8,040 bases of DNA from Balneolales bacterium (GTDB lineage: Bacteria; Bacteroidota; Rhodothermia; Balneolales; Natronogracilivirgulaceae), in assembly GCA_007120555.1 (NCBI GenBank), contig SKNL01000034.1, positions 1 to 8,040 on the forward strand, in the 5' to 3' direction. The notes beneath the pieces are model-generated. The model worked only from the letters and a program-made list of their open reading frames with translations. It made no database searches and had not been told where the DNA came from. The position numbers and the translations under genes are program-made. Position 1 is the stretch's first letter. Each line of letters begins with the position of its first letter. Of this stretch, positions 1 through 6,852 are shown piece after piece.

Positions 1-155
1 ACGGTATAGGCACTGTCTTTCTTTGATAATACCTCGCATTCCAGCCCCTGGTCTTTCAGGAACGCCTGAACAAGACCGGCTTCGCTCTCGATACTGGTTT
101 CGTATACACACTTCCAGTTATCGACCTCATCTGGTTTCATTTTATCACTGAACAT
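1..155 (-). CDS. DUF2007-like small protein, C-terminus cut by window edge
   Basis: The first 51 codons of a minus-strand gene are visible and the rest lies beyond the left edge. The N-terminus has a conserved-looking Trp at residue 14, a short beta segment (KCVYET, 15-20), then ESEAGLVQAFLKDQGLECEV (24-43). That is the usual opening of DUF2007 'putative signal transducing' proteins, which are small single-domain proteins of unsettled function with a Glu-Ala helix after the first strand. The ATG comes 3 nt after the protease stop (TAA TCC ATG) and a weak purine stretch (GCGGGAA) precedes it inside the upstream gene, so it is probably translated as the last visible cistron of the operon. A second in-frame ATG at codon 6 has no better ribosome site. 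Family assignment rests on a short fragment; no function is claimed. Confidence 0.6.
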   Translation of the reverse strand, partial: MFSDKMKPDEVDNWKCVYETSIESEAGLVQAFLKDQGLECEVLSKKDSAYT

Positions 156-158
156 GGA

Positions 159-1139
159 TTATTCCCGCTTGGATTTTAGGTTTATGGCGCGTATCAGCAT
201 AATAGTGGCTCCCAGGCTTATCAACAAGAGCCATATGGATGGAAATTCCGTCGCCGTCATCTGCTCCGTCATGTATTCGGGATACAGGGATGCCACAATG
301 ACGCTTCCGCCATTGTTCACAAAGTGACCGGCCATGGCGGGGTACAGGCTGCCGGACTTCCAGACGATCCATGCCAGAAGCATTCCGATCACGGCCAGCG
401 GAATGATCTGCGTAAGCCGGATGTGATAGATTCCGAACAGAAGCCCCCCAATGATGATGGCCGCCCAGATTCCCCACGTTTTCTCGATGGCGCGCTGGAA
501 GTAACCCCGGAAGAGCACCTCTTCACAGACCGAGGGAACCAGAGCCACGTGGATCAGCGTAAGCAGCACGACATGGTCACCGGTCAGAAAATTCTTAAGC
601 ATCTCAATCTGGCTCTCCTCGAACATCATGTAACCGTCGCTGAATGGAAATTGCGCGTTCAGCCAGGACAGCAGCCAGACCAGCGGCTGCATTACGACGA
701 TCAGCAGGGCCGTCAGCAGGATCACGGGCACCGTGCGGCTGTCGGCTTTCAGGCGCAAAAAGGTTGATCGGCTGCCCGTGGTCAGGAGTCCGGTAACCAG
801 CCAGGTTGCCACTGCGAGAAACAGGATCTGACTCAGTGAATTCGCGATGAACAGCACGTCCAGATGTTCCAGCAGCATGGCCGTGTCAAACGCCACCGGA
901 TCGTCACTCACCGCCAGCAAATAGATCACGGTGGCAGCGGTGCCCACCAGCTGGAACAATAGAAACGATATGATCAGCCATATGAACGCCATGAGCCATA
1001 ACGGAAATCCGTTGCGCTCGGCCCAGCTCTGCTCGTGAAGATATCCGGTTGGAGTGTCGTTGTCAGTTGAAGAAGGCAGATCGCCGGACCTGTCCCGCCG
1101 GGGATGGTCCTGGCTGCTGCCGGAGGAAATTTCAGACAT
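159..1139 (-). CDS. CPBP-family intramembrane metalloprotease (Abi/CAAX-protease-like)
   Basis: A 326-residue polytopic membrane protein of the CPBP (CAAX protease and bacteriocin-processing) family. The hallmark motifs are all present: EExxxR as CEEVLFRG (Glu206, Glu207, Arg211), FxxxH as FGIYH (His239) and the final HxxxN as HFVNN (His272, Asn276). These glutamates and histidines form the metal/catalytic site in characterised relatives. Residues 1-45 are polar, rich in Ser, Asp and Arg, probably disordered and cytoplasmic. Hydrophobic segments follow near 46-76, 97-120, 136-160, 187-202, 222-240, 244-262 and 302-318. Bacterial members have been linked to peptide processing, bacteriocin immunity or membrane-protein maturation; nothing here fixes the substrate. 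The start lies 17 nt after the DUF4199-like stop, with no strong Shine-Dalgarno; no other ATG occurs before residue 50, so this start is kept. The active site looks intact. Confidence 0.9.
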   Translation of the reverse strand: MSEISSGSSQDHPRRDRSGDLPSSTDNDTPTGYLHEQSWAERNGFPLWLMAFIWLIISFLLFQLVGTAATVIYLLAVSDDPVAFDTAMLLEHLDVLFIANSLSQILFLAVATWLVTGLLTTGSRSTFLRLKADSRTVPVILLTALLIVVMQPLVWLLSWLNAQFPFSDGYMMFEESQIEMLKNFLTGDHVVLLTLIHVALVPSVCEEVLFRGYFQRAIEKTWGIWAAIIIGGLLFGIYHIRLTQIIPLAVIGMLLAWIVWKSGSLYPAMAGHFVNNGGSVIVASLYPEYMTEQMTATEFPSIWLLLISLGATIMLIRAINLKSKRE

Positions 1140-1156
1140 GGATACTCAAATGAATG

Positions 1157-1726
1157 TTACAGTTCCGGCTGCGGAGTCCTGCCCATGAACTTGGCGGCCA
1201 GAAGGCCGCTGAGCACATTCAGCAGTCCGTATGTGACGACACCCATCAGAAAGCCCTGGAGGATGTTGCCGACTGAGTAGAAATTCTGGAATTGTGCATA
1301 GATGCCATCGATCATATCCTCTTTCTGAGCATCAGGAATCTGCTGGGAAAGCTCGATATTGGCGATAAGGGCGGCCTGCAGGTTCTCAATGAACGCACCG
1401 TCGATCACAGGCCATATCAGGGCAAGAATCTGCGAAACAACTGCCATCACGATCCCGGTCATCAGACCGATAACCGCTCCCTGGCCGATTTTCATCTCCG
1501 CACCGTAATCGTTTATGTAAAATTTCACCGCAAGCACCCCTCCGAAAATTGCAATCAGGCAGCCGACCAGGGATGCCAGAATGGTGCCACTGAGCAGATT
1601 CCCGGTAGGTTCGGAGTGGATGGTGATATAGCTGCCGATGGTGGATACCAGAAAGACGACAAATCCGAAAACCACCCCTGCTTTTACAGAAGCACTCCAA
1701 TAACTCTTTTTTTGATCGGGTTCCAT
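1157..1726 (-). CDS. DUF4199-like four-helix membrane protein
   Basis: A 189-residue inner-membrane protein with four predicted hydrophobic segments at about 13-34, 45-69, 83-107 and 154-178. A polar amphipathic stretch (about 110-152, rich in Gln, Asp and Glu) lies between the third and fourth. The pattern of AVKFY-INDYG-EMKIGQGAVIGLMTGI around 66-92 resembles DUF4199, a family common in Bacteroidota with no established function. The frame is open to 1753, but I chose the ATG at 1726 because a good Shine-Dalgarno (GGAGGT, about 1734-1739) lies 8 nt upstream. The longer version would start inside the preceding gene with a non-family N-terminus. It sits 16 nt after the DUF2085 stop and 17 nt before the protease, within a run of membrane-protein genes. 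The family name is a motif-level judgement; that it is a small polytopic membrane protein is secure. Confidence 0.75.
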   Translation of the reverse strand: MEPDQKKSYWSASVKAGVVFGFVVFLVSTIGSYITIHSEPTGNLLSGTILASLVGCLIAIFGGVLAVKFYINDYGAEMKIGQGAVIGLMTGIVMAVVSQILALIWPVIDGAFIENLQAALIANIELSQQIPDAQKEDMIDGIYAQFQNFYSVGNILQGFLMGVVTYGLLNVLSGLLAAKFMGRTPQPEL

Positions 1727-1742
1727 GCTGTTGACCTCCAGT

Positions 1743-2228
1743 TTAAATATCACGGTGTGTCAGGGCAATGACCAGAAGCAGTGCGGTCGCCACGCCCCAA
1801 AAAACGCCTGTCAGCAACCTGATGAGATCCGTAGACTGCCACAACTGAAACAGATTGGCAGCTCCATCCACGATCACAATCAAAGATACCGTTGCAAACA
1901 TTCCGACAATATAAGGTTTTGCCTTGTTCTGGACAGTGAAAAAAAACGAAAAAACGACAAGGGCAACGGGCAGGACCGAATAAATGCCGATGCAACGGCT
2001 GCAAGCCGCCAGTGGTATTCCCTGAACAGTAAACGTGCGATCCAGTTGCTGGTGGCAGATCCTCGAGAAAAGCAGCCGCTGCCAGCTCTCATGCCACTCA
2101 AGGAGACTGCTGTGGAAAAAAGGCGGGCTCCAGGCAACGACGGCAAAAAACAGCGTTGCAGGCAGTACAACGTAATACAGGAGCGGATGCAATCCGGATC
2201 CGGAGGAGAGATCCCTGTTTCCGGTCAT
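1743..2228 (-). CDS. DUF2085 family membrane protein
   Basis: A 161-residue membrane protein with the DUF2085 signature: CHQ at 58-60, Arg64, then a CSRCIGIY block at 76-83. This puts Cys58, His59, Cys76 and Cys79 in a possible metal- or redox-binding cluster near the membrane. Later conserved features are DG at 121-122 and an NLFQLW...LIRLLTG segment at 125-141. Hydrophobic segments lie near 16-33, 82-98, 106-122 and 136-156. Its biochemical role is unknown; the Cys/His set suggests a bound metal, which is my inference. The ATG overlaps the nadC stop as ATGA (2225-2228), a typical translational-coupling junction, and it runs into the DUF4199-like gene 16 nt downstream. Confidence 0.85.
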   Translation of the reverse strand: MTGNRDLSSGSGLHPLLYYVVLPATLFFAVVAWSPPFFHSSLLEWHESWQRLLFSRICHQQLDRTFTVQGIPLAACSRCIGIYSVLPVALVVFSFFFTVQNKAKPYIVGMFATVSLIVIVDGAANLFQLWQSTDLIRLLTGVFWGVATALLLVIALTHRDI

Positions 2229-3073
2229 TTCAGCAGCAGCGAAATATCCATCGCTTTCACCGAATGGGTGAGCGCACCGGCGGAGATGAAATCCACCCCG
2301 GTGCCGGCAATATCGCGAAGCCGCTCCAGGGTGACATTCCCGGATGCCTCGGTCAGGAACCGTCCATCCACGCAGCGCACCGCCTCGCGCATTTCGTCAA
2401 GCCTCATGTTATCGAACATCACATAATCGACGCCCCCGCGATCAAGCACTTCCTGAAGTTCCGCCAGAGAGGTCACTTCAATCTCGATACCGGCTTTAAG
2501 AGCGTACCGCTTCCTGTAGGAGGCGCACAGGTCAACCGCTTTACCGATGCCGCCTGCCATGCGGATGTGATTCTCCTTAATCAGAAACCGGTCGTCCAGA
2601 CACATCCTGTGGTTGGTCCCGCCCCCGGCACGCACGGCCAGTTTGTCGAGATGGCGGTGTCCGGGAGCCGTTTTCCTGGTATCGAGGATGCGGGTGTTCG
2701 TGGATTCAAGCTCACGCACGTAGCGGCGGGTCAGTGATGCAATGCCGCACATGCGCTGCAGGAAATTGAGAAGGGTGCGTTCCGCACTCAGGACAGGTGC
2801 CAGAGGGCCGTGCAGCCGGGCAACGACCATGCCGGGCGACAACCGGTCCCCATCCTGCAGGACGGTTTCAAACGTGACTTCTTCACTGACTACGTGCTGT
2901 ATGAACGCAGCCAGGCCGATGCCGGCAAGCACCCCTTCCTCCCGGGACACCAGCATCGCAGATCCGGTTTCACTGCCACTGTATATGGCATTGGTGGTGA
3001 TGTCGCCGGAACCCATATCCTCCTCGAGTGCCAGGGACACGATACGCTGCACATGTTCAGGCCATTTTTGCAT
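2225..3073 (-). CDS. nadC: Nicotinate-nucleotide pyrophosphorylase, carboxylating (quinolinate phosphoribosyltransferase)
   Basis: A 282-residue cytoplasmic enzyme of de novo NAD synthesis that converts quinolinate plus PRPP to nicotinate mononucleotide, CO2 and pyrophosphate. The full type II phosphoribosyltransferase signature is visible: EDMGSGDITT (18-27), the ERTLLNFLQ helix with Arg99, DTRKTAPG (131-138; Arg133, Lys134), KLAVRAGGGTNHR (144-156; His155, Arg156), KENH (166-169), EIEV (197-200), FDNM (220-223) and the C-terminal barrel motif SAGALTHS (264-271). Length is normal and no active-site residue is missing. The ATG at 3073 lies inside the thioesterase gene (17-nt overlap) and has no clear Shine-Dalgarno, so translation may depend on ribosomes from upstream. 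No nadA or nadB is in the window. Confidence 0.97.
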   Translation of the reverse strand: MQKWPEHVQRIVSLALEEDMGSGDITTNAIYSGSETGSAMLVSREEGVLAGIGLAAFIQHVVSEEVTFETVLQDGDRLSPGMVVARLHGPLAPVLSAERTLLNFLQRMCGIASLTRRYVRELESTNTRILDTRKTAPGHRHLDKLAVRAGGGTNHRMCLDDRFLIKENHIRMAGGIGKAVDLCASYRKRYALKAGIEIEVTSLAELQEVLDRGGVDYVMFDNMRLDEMREAVRCVDGRFLTEASGNVTLERLRDIAGTGVDFISAGALTHSVKAMDISLLLK

Positions 3074-3494
3074 AATCGTGAATTTTTTTCAGGAAAGATC
3101 CGGGAACCCGGATGGGCCGGCGCGTGGCCATATCCACAAATACCAGTTCCACCTTGCCGAGCACTGATGGATACGGGGCGCCGGCCGGACGGATATCGTA
3201 ATATGTGACCAGTTTGACTGTCGGTTCGTCGTAAATCAACAGCTGTCCCTCCATCAGCTCATCATAGCGGATGGGGCGCTTGTAGCGGATATCCACCCGG
3301 GCCACCGGCAGCATCACCCCGTCCTGCTCCATCCCGGCATAGGGAAGGCCCGCAGCGCGGATGAACTCCGTGCGTATCACCTCGAAATATTCCAGATAAC
3401 GGCTGTGATAGACCACCCCCATTTTGTCGGTTTCGCTGTACCGGCTGCGAAGCGTCATGGAATAGGTGAGGATGGGGGATCGGTCCGGGAACAT
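3057..3494 (-). CDS. YbgC/4HBT-type acyl-CoA thioesterase (hotdog fold)
   Basis: A 145-residue hotdog-fold protein. The motif YSETDKMGVVYHSRYLEYFE (19-38) is the diagnostic 4HBT/YbgC loop and helix, with Asp23 in the position of the catalytic carboxylate and His30 following. LPVARVDIRYKRPIRYDEL (62-80) is the second conserved strand region. Such enzymes hydrolyse acyl-CoA or acyl-ACP thioesters; chain-length preference cannot be read here. The frame is open far upstream into accA, but the extra residues are an accA shadow. The ATG at 3494, 4 nt after the accA stop, gives the normal family length; a later ATG at codon 13 lacks a ribosome site. Being next to accA fits a role in acyl-chain metabolism. 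The usual proteobacterial ybgC partners (tolQRA, pal) are absent here. Confidence 0.88.
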   Translation of the reverse strand: MFPDRSPILTYSMTLRSRYSETDKMGVVYHSRYLEYFEVIRTEFIRAAGLPYAGMEQDGVMLPVARVDIRYKRPIRYDELMEGQLLIYDEPTVKLVTYYDIRPAGAPYPSVLGKVELVFVDMATRRPIRVPGSFLKKIHDYAKMA

Positions 3495-3498
3495 CTGA

Positions 3499-4458
3499 TT
3501 ATTTTGAGGTATCCTCCCAGGCACCCATGTTCGAATATTTTTCGATGCGGTGCATTTTAAGCTCTTCGGGAGACATTTTGGACAGGCGGTCCAGGCTTTC
3601 GGCAAGCTGATCATGTATGGCTTTGCCGGCAGCGGCATAGTCACGATGCGCACCGCCCAGGGGTTCTTTGATGATGCCGTCGATGACCTTCAGCTTGATC
3701 AGGTCCTGGGCACTGAGTTTCAGCGCACGGGCAGCCTGTTCCTTGTAATCCCAGTTTTTCCACAGGATGGAAGAGCAGGACTCCGGCGAGATGACCGAAT
3801 ACCATGTGTTTTCCATCATGTACACTTCATTGCCCATGCCAATGCCGAGCGCGCCGCCGCTGGCCCCTTCCCCGATCACGATGGTGACGATCGGCACTTT
3901 CAGCAGAGCCATTTCGCGGAGGTTTCGGGCAATGGCCTCGGCCTGGCCGCGCTCCTCCGCTTCCAGGCCCGGGAATGCTCCCGGGGTATCGAGCAAGGTG
4001 ATGACCGGCACGCTGAACTTCTCTGCCGTTTTCATGAGACGCAGCGCCTTGCGGTATCCATCCGGGTTGGGCATGCCGAAATTGCGGTACTTGCGGCTTT
4101 TGGTGTCGCGGCCTTTCTGATGCCCGATTACCATGACGGAACGGCCCTCAAAAGTGGCAAATCCCCCGACAATGGCTTTGTCGTCACTGAAGCTGCGGTC
4201 CCCATGAAGCTCCACAAAGTTCTCCATGATGTTATAGACGTAATCCAGTGTGTAGGGCCGGTCGGGATGGCGTGCCAATTGCACCCGCTGCCAATGGGTC
4301 AGGTTTGAGAAAATGGACGCCCTGAGCTCCTCTACACGCTCACGCAGCCGCGCAATCTCGGGCAGCAGCACGTTGTCGTCGGTAATATTCAACTCACTGA
4401 GCTCGGAGATCTTCTTTTCCAGCTCAATGATCGGTTTTTCAAAATCAAGATAATTCAT
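3499..4458 (-). CDS. accA: Acetyl-CoA carboxylase carboxyltransferase subunit alpha
   Basis: A 319-residue AccA. With AccD it forms the carboxyltransferase that moves the carboxyl group from biotin-AccB to acetyl-CoA, making malonyl-CoA for fatty acid synthesis. Visible family features are the N-terminal coiled helix FEKPIIELEKKI (6-17), HWQRVQLARHPDRPYTLDY (55-73), IGHQKGRDTK (111-120), RNFGMPNPDGYRKA (125-138), LDTPGAFPG (156-164), the oxyanion-hole loop GEGASGGALGIG (197-208) and NTWYSVISPES (217-227). Length and motifs are normal. accD is not in the window, as is common since the two are often unlinked. The start has no Shine-Dalgarno but overlaps (ATGA) the stop of a 6-codon ORF, which may couple its translation to upstream genes. 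It is 70 nt after the glycosyltransferase, the only sizeable gap in the operon. Confidence 0.97.
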   Translation of the reverse strand: MNYLDFEKPIIELEKKISELSELNITDDNVLLPEIARLRERVEELRASIFSNLTHWQRVQLARHPDRPYTLDYVYNIMENFVELHGDRSFSDDKAIVGGFATFEGRSVMVIGHQKGRDTKSRKYRNFGMPNPDGYRKALRLMKTAEKFSVPVITLLDTPGAFPGLEAEERGQAEAIARNLREMALLKVPIVTIVIGEGASGGALGIGMGNEVYMMENTWYSVISPESCSSILWKNWDYKEQAARALKLSAQDLIKLKVIDGIIKEPLGGAHRDYAAAGKAIHDQLAESLDRLSKMSPEELKMHRIEKYSNMGAWEDTSK

Positions 4459-4531
4459 ACGTCTGTATCACTCATGTGTCATTTCGGGCAGGTGCATCCG
4501 CAACCTTGCCGGCAGCCGGATCCATCCGCTA
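4456..4531 (-). other. Inter-cistronic bridge with two mini-ORFs before accA
   Basis: This is the gap between the glycosyltransferase stop (TAG, 4529-4531) and the accA ATG. On the minus strand it holds a 17-codon ORF (4472-4525, MDPAAGKVADAPARNDT) that begins one codon after the TAG and in the same frame. That ORF's TGA overlaps the ATG of a 6-codon ORF (4455-4475, MSDTDV), whose TGA overlaps the accA ATG. Both junctions read ATGA. No Shine-Dalgarno or terminator is visible. The ORFs may serve as re-initiation stepping stones or may be chance; I do not claim stable peptides. Confidence 0.4.
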
Positions 4532-5278
4532 AAGGACGCCAAATATACTGCGAATTTTGAGAACCCAAACCATCCAGACGGCCTCGAAAACAATCTTTTT
4601 TGACATTTTGGAAACCCCTTCCGTTCGTTCGCGGAAGATGATGGAGGTCTCTTTCAGGGTAAATCCGGCTTTGTATGCACGGAAATGTACTTCAATCTGA
4701 AACGAATATCCATTCGATCTGATCTTGTTCAAGTCTATTTTTTCCAGAACCTTGCGGGCAATGCACTTGAAACCGGCCGTGGTGTCGTAGACCGGCAGTC
4801 CCGTTATGACCCGCGCGTACAGGTTGGCCGTATAGGACAGTATCAGCCGCGACAGCGGCCAATTGATGATGCTGATGCCCTTGATGTAGCGTGAACCGAT
4901 GGCCACGTCGCAGTTCCCCTCTTTGACTTCGCGAATCAGCCTTGGGACATCATCCGGATCATGCGAAAAATCGGCATCCATCTCACAGATATACTGATAG
5001 GACCGCTCCAGGGCATAGTGAAAACCCGTTACATAAGCGGTGCCCAGCCCCAGCTTGCCGGAACGCTCAATGAGATGGACCCGGTCACCGTATTTTTCCT
5101 GCAACTTCTTCACCGATGCCGCTGTCCCGTCCGGTGAACCGTCATCCACGACCAGTATATCCACCGGTTCCTCCAGTCCGAGCAGATGAGGAATGAGTTT
5201 GACGATATTTTCCGCTTCATTATATGTGGGAATGATAATCAGGGTGTCCCTGCCCTGTGATTCATTTTGCTGACTCAT
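4529..5278 (-). CDS. DPM1-like polyprenol-phosphate sugar synthase (GT2 family)
   Basis: A 249-residue GT-A fold glycosyltransferase of family 2, most like dolichol/polyprenol-phosphate mannose synthases. These move a sugar (usually mannose from GDP-mannose) to a polyprenyl phosphate at the inner face of the membrane. Motifs are PTYNEAENI (17-25), VVDDGSPDGT (43-52), the EMDADFSHDP block (99-108) with metal-binding DAD 101-103, GSRYIKG (128-134), NGYSFQIEV (189-197) and FRERTEGVSKMS (215-226) with the Arg/Ser-Lys characteristic of the DPM1 group. There is no C-terminal multi-helix anchor as in longer bacterial forms, although the end (230-249) is moderately hydrophobic. The ATG follows the upstream stop by only 2 nt and has a good purine-rich site (AAAGGAAAGGGG) within it. 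The sugar donor cannot be proven. The reading frame continues past the TAG for another 18 codons. Confidence 0.9.
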   Translation of the reverse strand: MSQQNESQGRDTLIIIPTYNEAENIVKLIPHLLGLEEPVDILVVDDGSPDGTAASVKKLQEKYGDRVHLIERSGKLGLGTAYVTGFHYALERSYQYICEMDADFSHDPDDVPRLIREVKEGNCDVAIGSRYIKGISIINWPLSRLILSYTANLYARVITGLPVYDTTAGFKCIARKVLEKIDLNKIRSNGYSFQIEVHFRAYKAGFTLKETSIIFRERTEGVSKMSKKIVFEAVWMVWVLKIRSIFGVL

Positions 5279-5280
5279 GC

Positions 5281-6696
5281 CTATTGCCCCTTTCCTTTTA
5301 ATACGGTCATAATGGTATTGATCAGGATCTTGAAATCCATTTTCAGCGATATGTTCTCAACATAGAACAGATCGTATTTCGTCTTTTCCTTTACATCTTC
5401 CAGGCTCTCATCGTATTTCCACTTAACCTGCGCCCAGCCGGTGATGCCCGGTCTGACCCGCAATCGCCTGGAGTAGAGCGGTATTTTCTTTTTAAATTGT
5501 TCCACAAAATACGGCCTTTCCGGACGAGGCCCAACCAGGCTCATGTCCCCCTTCAGCACATTGAAGAACTGGGGCAGCTCATCCAGCCGTAGTTTGCGCA
5601 GCCAGTAGCCGACCGGGGTGATCCTGGGATCGTTGTCGGTGGCCCAAACAGGCCCGCTCTCCTTCTCGGCATCGATGAACATGGTCCGGAATTTGTACAT
5701 GGTGAAGCTCCTGTCATATTTGCCAACCCGTTTCTGCCGGAAAATGGCCGGCCCCTGGGAGGTTGTGCGGATGAGCGCGGTGATGAGCAGCATCAGCGGA
5801 ATGGCCGGGATCAGTATCACCAGCGACAGGACAATATCCATCAGGCGCTTGATGAACTTTTCCCACGTCGGCATCGGATCCGGCATCACATCGATCAGCG
5901 GCAGCCCGAAGATCTGGTTGGTCTGGTTGAGTCCGGTGATCATCTGGTGGAAGTCGGGCAGGATCTTGACCGATACGTCCGGAATATCGATCTGATCCAG
6001 AATGGTGATCAGATTGTCCCGCTCCTCCTGCTCCAGCGCTACAATGACCTCCTGCACCTTGTGATCCAGAATCAGCTCTTTTATCTCATTGATCGATCCG
6101 ATGACCATCTCCCTGTCCACCCTGACCTCATCGGGTTCCGTACCGTTCAGGCTCAGAAAACCGATTACATTCATCCCGGAAGTACGGTGACGGTTCAGAT
6201 TTTCGTGCACGGATAATGCAGCCGGGCCGGTGCCGACGATGAACGCGCGGTGCAGCCCCTGACCCCGGATGGCACGATGTTTCTGGATGGTCCGGAGGAT
6301 AAAGCGGCTGGTGGATACGCATCCAAGTACAACAAGCCAGTAGGTCAGCGTAACCCATTTTGCCTGGTGGAGATTGTCCGAAGTCCATCCGAGCGCATCG
6401 ATAAACAGCACAAAGAAGAGGATAAGCGTACCAATGATAGTGATTTTCGCGACCCTGATGATTTCGTCGAAGCGTGATATCAGATAAAGATGGCGGTACA
6501 GGCCGAATATGCCGAATATTGCAATCCAGAACAACGATATCACCGCTCCGGGCACAAACAGGCTGTAAGGTCCGATGCCCGAGGGGGCGCTCATCCACTC
6601 CAGTTCAAACCGGATATAGTAAAAGATGTACCATGCCAGTATCAGAAAGATGAAATCACTGACGATGGTACTGATTATTTCCCTGGCTTTATCCAA
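5281..6696 (-). CDS. Undecaprenyl-phosphate sugar-1-phosphate transferase (WcaJ/WbaP-type initiating enzyme)
   Basis: A 471-residue polyisoprenyl-phosphate hexose-1-phosphate transferase that starts exopolysaccharide or O-antigen units by moving a sugar-1-phosphate from a UDP-sugar to undecaprenyl phosphate. Four N-terminal membrane segments (about 8-28, 43-67, 84-101, 114-133) precede a Rossmann-like CoA_binding_3 domain (150-270, GTGPAA at 155-160). A re-entrant hydrophobic segment (286-310) and the catalytic domain follow. Catalytic motifs are FRQKRVG (319-325), YKFRTMF (334-340), LRLDELPQ with the Asp372-Glu373 pair, SLVGPRPE (386-393) and RPGITGWAQV (415-424). All are intact. The sugar is unknown; glucose or galactose is typical. 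The only plausible start is TTG at 6696: the frame is open upstream to 6796 without ATG or GTG, and the next ATG (codon 35) would remove the first membrane helix. It heads the minus-strand operon. Confidence 0.93.
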   Translation of the reverse strand: MDKAREIISTIVSDFIFLILAWYIFYYIRFELEWMSAPSGIGPYSLFVPGAVISLFWIAIFGIFGLYRHLYLISRFDEIIRVAKITIIGTLILFFVLFIDALGWTSDNLHQAKWVTLTYWLVVLGCVSTSRFILRTIQKHRAIRGQGLHRAFIVGTGPAALSVHENLNRHRTSGMNVIGFLSLNGTEPDEVRVDREMVIGSINEIKELILDHKVQEVIVALEQEERDNLITILDQIDIPDVSVKILPDFHQMITGLNQTNQIFGLPLIDVMPDPMPTWEKFIKRLMDIVLSLVILIPAIPLMLLITALIRTTSQGPAIFRQKRVGKYDRSFTMYKFRTMFIDAEKESGPVWATDNDPRITPVGYWLRKLRLDELPQFFNVLKGDMSLVGPRPERPYFVEQFKKKIPLYSRRLRVRPGITGWAQVKWKYDESLEDVKEKTKYDLFYVENISLKMDFKILINTIMTVLKGKGQ

Positions 6697-6729
6697 ATCA
6701 ATAGCTTTAGAAACTGTATTTACATGGGT

Positions 6730-6739
6730 TGTTGCAACA
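6730..6739. promoter_or_regulatory. Perfect 10-bp palindrome TGTTGCAACA
   Basis: The sequence TGTTGCAACA reads the same on both strands and lies 34-43 nt upstream of the TTG start of the sugar transferase. Short perfect palindromes here are often operator half-site pairs for dimeric repressors. There is no known regulator in the window to link it to, and chance remains possible for a 10-mer. Confidence 0.35.
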
Positions 6740-6780
6740 GATGCGGAAGCAATGTTATCCGGGACAACAAAAAAAGAGGA

Positions 6781-6852
6781 TACGGTTACAGGTTACGTCG
6801 GCGACTCGTTATATTGAGCATCATTACAGTCACAAATACTTCAGTAACCGTA
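6781..6852. repeat. 9-bp inverted repeat TACGGTTAC / GTAACCGTA
   Basis: The left arm is 6781-6789 and the right arm 6844-6852, a perfect match separated by 54 nt. The left arm overlaps a tandem heptamer (GGTTACA at 6784-6790, GGTTACG at 6791-6797), so the core GGTTAC occurs three times in the region. It interleaves with the 10-bp repeat at 6807/6853, the two right arms being directly adjacent. Confidence 0.6.

Noticed and set aside
1727..1753. Longer N-terminus for the DUF4199-like protein
   Set aside because: The internal ATG at 1726 has a strong GGAGGT site, which would be inside the coding sequence of the longer form.
1725..2737. Plus-strand open frames opposite DUF2085 and nadC
   Set aside because: They lie opposite genes with clear family motifs and show no motif of their own.
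3495..3653. Longer N-terminus for the thioesterase
   Set aside because: It would overlap accA by about 155 nt and adds residues foreign to the hotdog family; the ATG at 3494 gives normal length.
3550..4308. Long plus-strand open frame (252 codons) opposite accA
   Set aside because: It is fully antisense to a clearly conserved accA, its protein resembles no family and has shadow-like composition (many His, Gln, Arg).
4509..4519. CCGGC-A-GCCGG hairpin between glycosyltransferase and accA as a terminator
   Set aside because: The loop is too short, the stem is only 4-5 bp and no T-run follows on either strand.
6697..6795. N-terminal extension of the sugar transferase into the intergenic region
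   Set aside because: The frame is open to 6796 but has no ATG or GTG, and it crosses the likely promoter and palindrome.
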